NCBI RefSeq assembly: GCF_014695915.1
Contig: NZ_JACJPF010000117.1
Location: 1 to 40,978 of the forward strand
Direction of reading: 5' to 3'
DNA length: 40,978 bases
Source: Trichocoleus sp. FACHB-40
GTDB lineage: Bacteria > Cyanobacteriota > Cyanobacteriia > Cyanobacteriales > FACHB-T130
Both the position numbers and the translations under genes were made by a program. The notes beneath the pieces were generated by a model that was not told where the DNA came from, did not search any database, and saw only the letters and a list, made by a program, of their open reading frames with translations. Position 1 is the stretch's first letter; each line of letters opens with the position of its first letter. Shown here one piece after another: positions 40,866-40,978 of this stretch.

Positions 40866-40978
40866 GGTGGTGCTAAACAAGTAATGATGCATTGTAATCA
40901 TGCACAAAATACCAAATGGCACCAATGTGATTCTCTAAGGACTTGGAAAACGATAAGGTTTTTCGGACTAATCGAGAC
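40866..40978 (-). mobile_element. IS1-family element end with transposase tail (partial)
   Basis: On the minus strand a frame from the window edge reads SRLVRKTLSFSKSLENHIGA then IWYFVHDYNASLLV and stops at TAG. This is the conserved C terminus of IS1-family transposases (InsB side). The plus strand at the outer end is GGTGGTGCTAAACAAGTAAT, resembling the IS1 terminal repeat, which begins GGTGATGC or GGTAATG. The stop codon lies inside this terminal repeat, as is usual. The element continues beyond the window. Confidence 0.8.

Overview
The window looks like a piece of a filamentous cyanobacterial chromosome. HIP1 octamers (GCGATCGC) occur throughout. The genes include cyanobacteria-typical families (Psb32, DUF4168, DUF2808, Uma2, DUF4346, an SLH/DUF1565 surface protein), and many gaps carry heptad-type intergenic repeats. 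No tRNA, rRNA or CRISPR array was seen. Both window edges are mobile-element ends: a transposase tail at bases 1-102 and an IS1-type transposase tail at the right edge that appears to cut a host gene.

Layout. 1-3400: cobH and a 2H-phosphoesterase-like gene on the minus strand, then holA and a secreted DUF4168 protein on plus. 3431-11051: the urea block, ureE-ureF-ureG followed by the complete urea ABC transporter urtABCDE; urtA has a textbook NtcA promoter (GTA-N8-TAC, 23 bases, TAATAT). 11137-14960: an accessory stretch with two adjacent Uma2 nucleases, an unknown protein, an orphan antitoxin followed by the tail of a destroyed RelE-type toxin, short repeats, an HdeD-like membrane protein and a small hypothetical. 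14986-16554: fmdA-fmdB (formamidase and its zinc-ribbon partner) on minus.

17187-27950: the second half of the urease locus, heavily rearranged. Its order is kinase 1 - ureD - ureA - methyltransferase - decayed ureA copy - kinase 2 - decayed ureB copy - AT-rich membrane protein - ureB - ureC. The two kinases share a core and both sit beside urease genes. The decayed ureA and ureB copies flank kinase 2 and are easily missed because they are broken by stops and frameshifts. ureC carries an in-frame palindromic repeat.

28003-40800: mixed housekeeping and cyanobacterial hypotheticals. These are a receiver-kinase hybrid, an aldehyde dehydrogenase, a small conserved protein followed by strong hairpins, a molybdopterin oxidoreductase, rpmF (L32), a proline-rich membrane-anchored protein, a DUF2808 protein, the SLH surface protein, a FemAB-like acyltransferase, a third Uma2 nuclease, a DUF4346 protein and psb32.

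Together the middle of the window is a nitrogen-scavenging island. Urea is imported by UrtABCDE and split by UreABC, which is matured by UreDEFG; formamide is split by FmdA; both routes give ammonia, and NtcA control is visible at urtA and possible at fmdA. The most unusual aspect is the mosaic, partly duplicated and decayed ureA/ureB region with embedded sensor kinases.
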